Part shown: positions 63,941 through 64,000 of the stretch, one piece after another
How the letters are laid out: every line of letters begins with the position of its first letter
Numbering within the stretch: position 1 is the stretch's first letter
From: JAVBMV01 sp031552145
Lineage (GTDB): Bacteria > Myxococcota > Myxococcia > Myxococcales > UBA5297
DNA: 64,000 nucleotides
Reading direction: 5' to 3'
NCBI GenBank assembly: GCA_031552145.1
Contig: JAVBMV010000001.1
Coordinates: 62,001 to 126,000 of the forward strand
Translations under genes and position numbers: made by a program
Notes under the pieces: generated by a model
What the model saw: only the letters and a program-made list of their open reading frames with translations
Told to the model about the DNA's origin: nothing
Database searches by the model: none

Positions 63941-64000
63941 TCAGGACTTCGCGGCCTTGGCGACAGGCTTCGCGGTCTGGATGCACTCGCGCACCGGGAT
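63941..64000 (-). CDS. iorA: C-terminal end of presumed iorA (cut by window edge)
   Basis: The last 19 codons and the TGA stop of a gene entering from beyond the window (IPVRECIQTAKPVAKAAKS). The frame stays open to the edge. The identity is inferred from position just before iorB, its obligate partner; the short tail alone cannot prove it. Confidence 0.55.
   Translation of the reverse strand: MPVRECIQTAKPVAKAAKS

Overview
This window is a GC-rich bacterial chromosome segment, mostly close to 70% G+C by eye. It has tight operons, many GTG/TTG starts, and no insertion sequences, CRISPR arrays, rRNA or tRNA genes that I could see. An Alternative Complex III operon fused to a caa3-type oxidase operon, a DUF4388-like (PATAN) TPR protein, a degenerate receiver-TPR protein, and a very large Asp-rich, Cys-rich lipoprotein with many repeats all suggest a Myxococcota or other 'deltaproteobacterial' aerobe. 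That placement is inference from gene content only. No stretch above about 300 bases lacks a gene.

Layout. 1-216 (-): 5' end of purB, cut by the window edge. 375-13021 (+): one long operon, actA-B-C-D-E-F, a small actG-like membrane protein, a SCO copper chaperone and coxB-A-C-D. It encodes a quinol:cytochrome c oxidoreductase plus cytochrome c oxidase, and most joints are 4-nt overlaps. 13016-19424 (-): three genes with no clear assigned function (a 308-aa protein, a DUF4388/coiled-coil/TPR protein, and a pseudo-receiver/TM/TPR protein). 19597-23284 (+): a UvrD/PcrA helicase and an NYN-LOTUS putative RNase behind a hairpin-rich leader. 23240-24379 (-): acyl-CoA dehydrogenase. 24592-27443 (+): a collagen-stalked alkaline phosphatase lipoprotein with a candidate PhoB box, then a YibE/F-like membrane protein. 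27505-30177 (+): trigger factor, ClpP and an HExxH protein. 30164-31321 (-): Lys20-type homocitrate synthase.

31498-33474 (+): five-S1-domain RNA-binding protein. 33502-34930 (-): DUF898 and DUF697 membrane proteins. 35052-40615 (-): Mfd then a Uup-like ABC-F ATPase. 40736-41083 (+): 7Fe ferredoxin. 41097-44657 (-): MscS-like channel and ThrE-like exporter. 44709-45881 (+): HemW. 45894-47513 (-): class I fumarase. 47713-48554 (+): rplM-rpsI with a visible promoter and terminator. 48616-50129 (-): a nucleotidyltransferase/metallophosphoesterase coupled pair. 50220-53962 (+): recF-gyrB. 54030-60890 (-): a 2286-aa lipoprotein with about 15 tandem beta-sandwich-like repeats. 60910-64000 (-): NDP-forming acyl-CoA synthetase and indolepyruvate:ferredoxin oxidoreductase iorB plus the tail of iorA.

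How the genes work together. The first 13 kb carries a complete electron path from quinol to oxygen. The ior/ACD genes at the other end would turn 2-oxo acids from amino acids into acyl-CoA and then acid plus ATP, and the 7Fe ferredoxin could be an electron partner. The phosphatase operon looks like surface phosphate scavenging. Most of the rest is housekeeping (translation, folding, repair, replication). The least explained parts are the three-gene set at 13016-19424, the collagen-phosphatase and the giant repeat lipoprotein.
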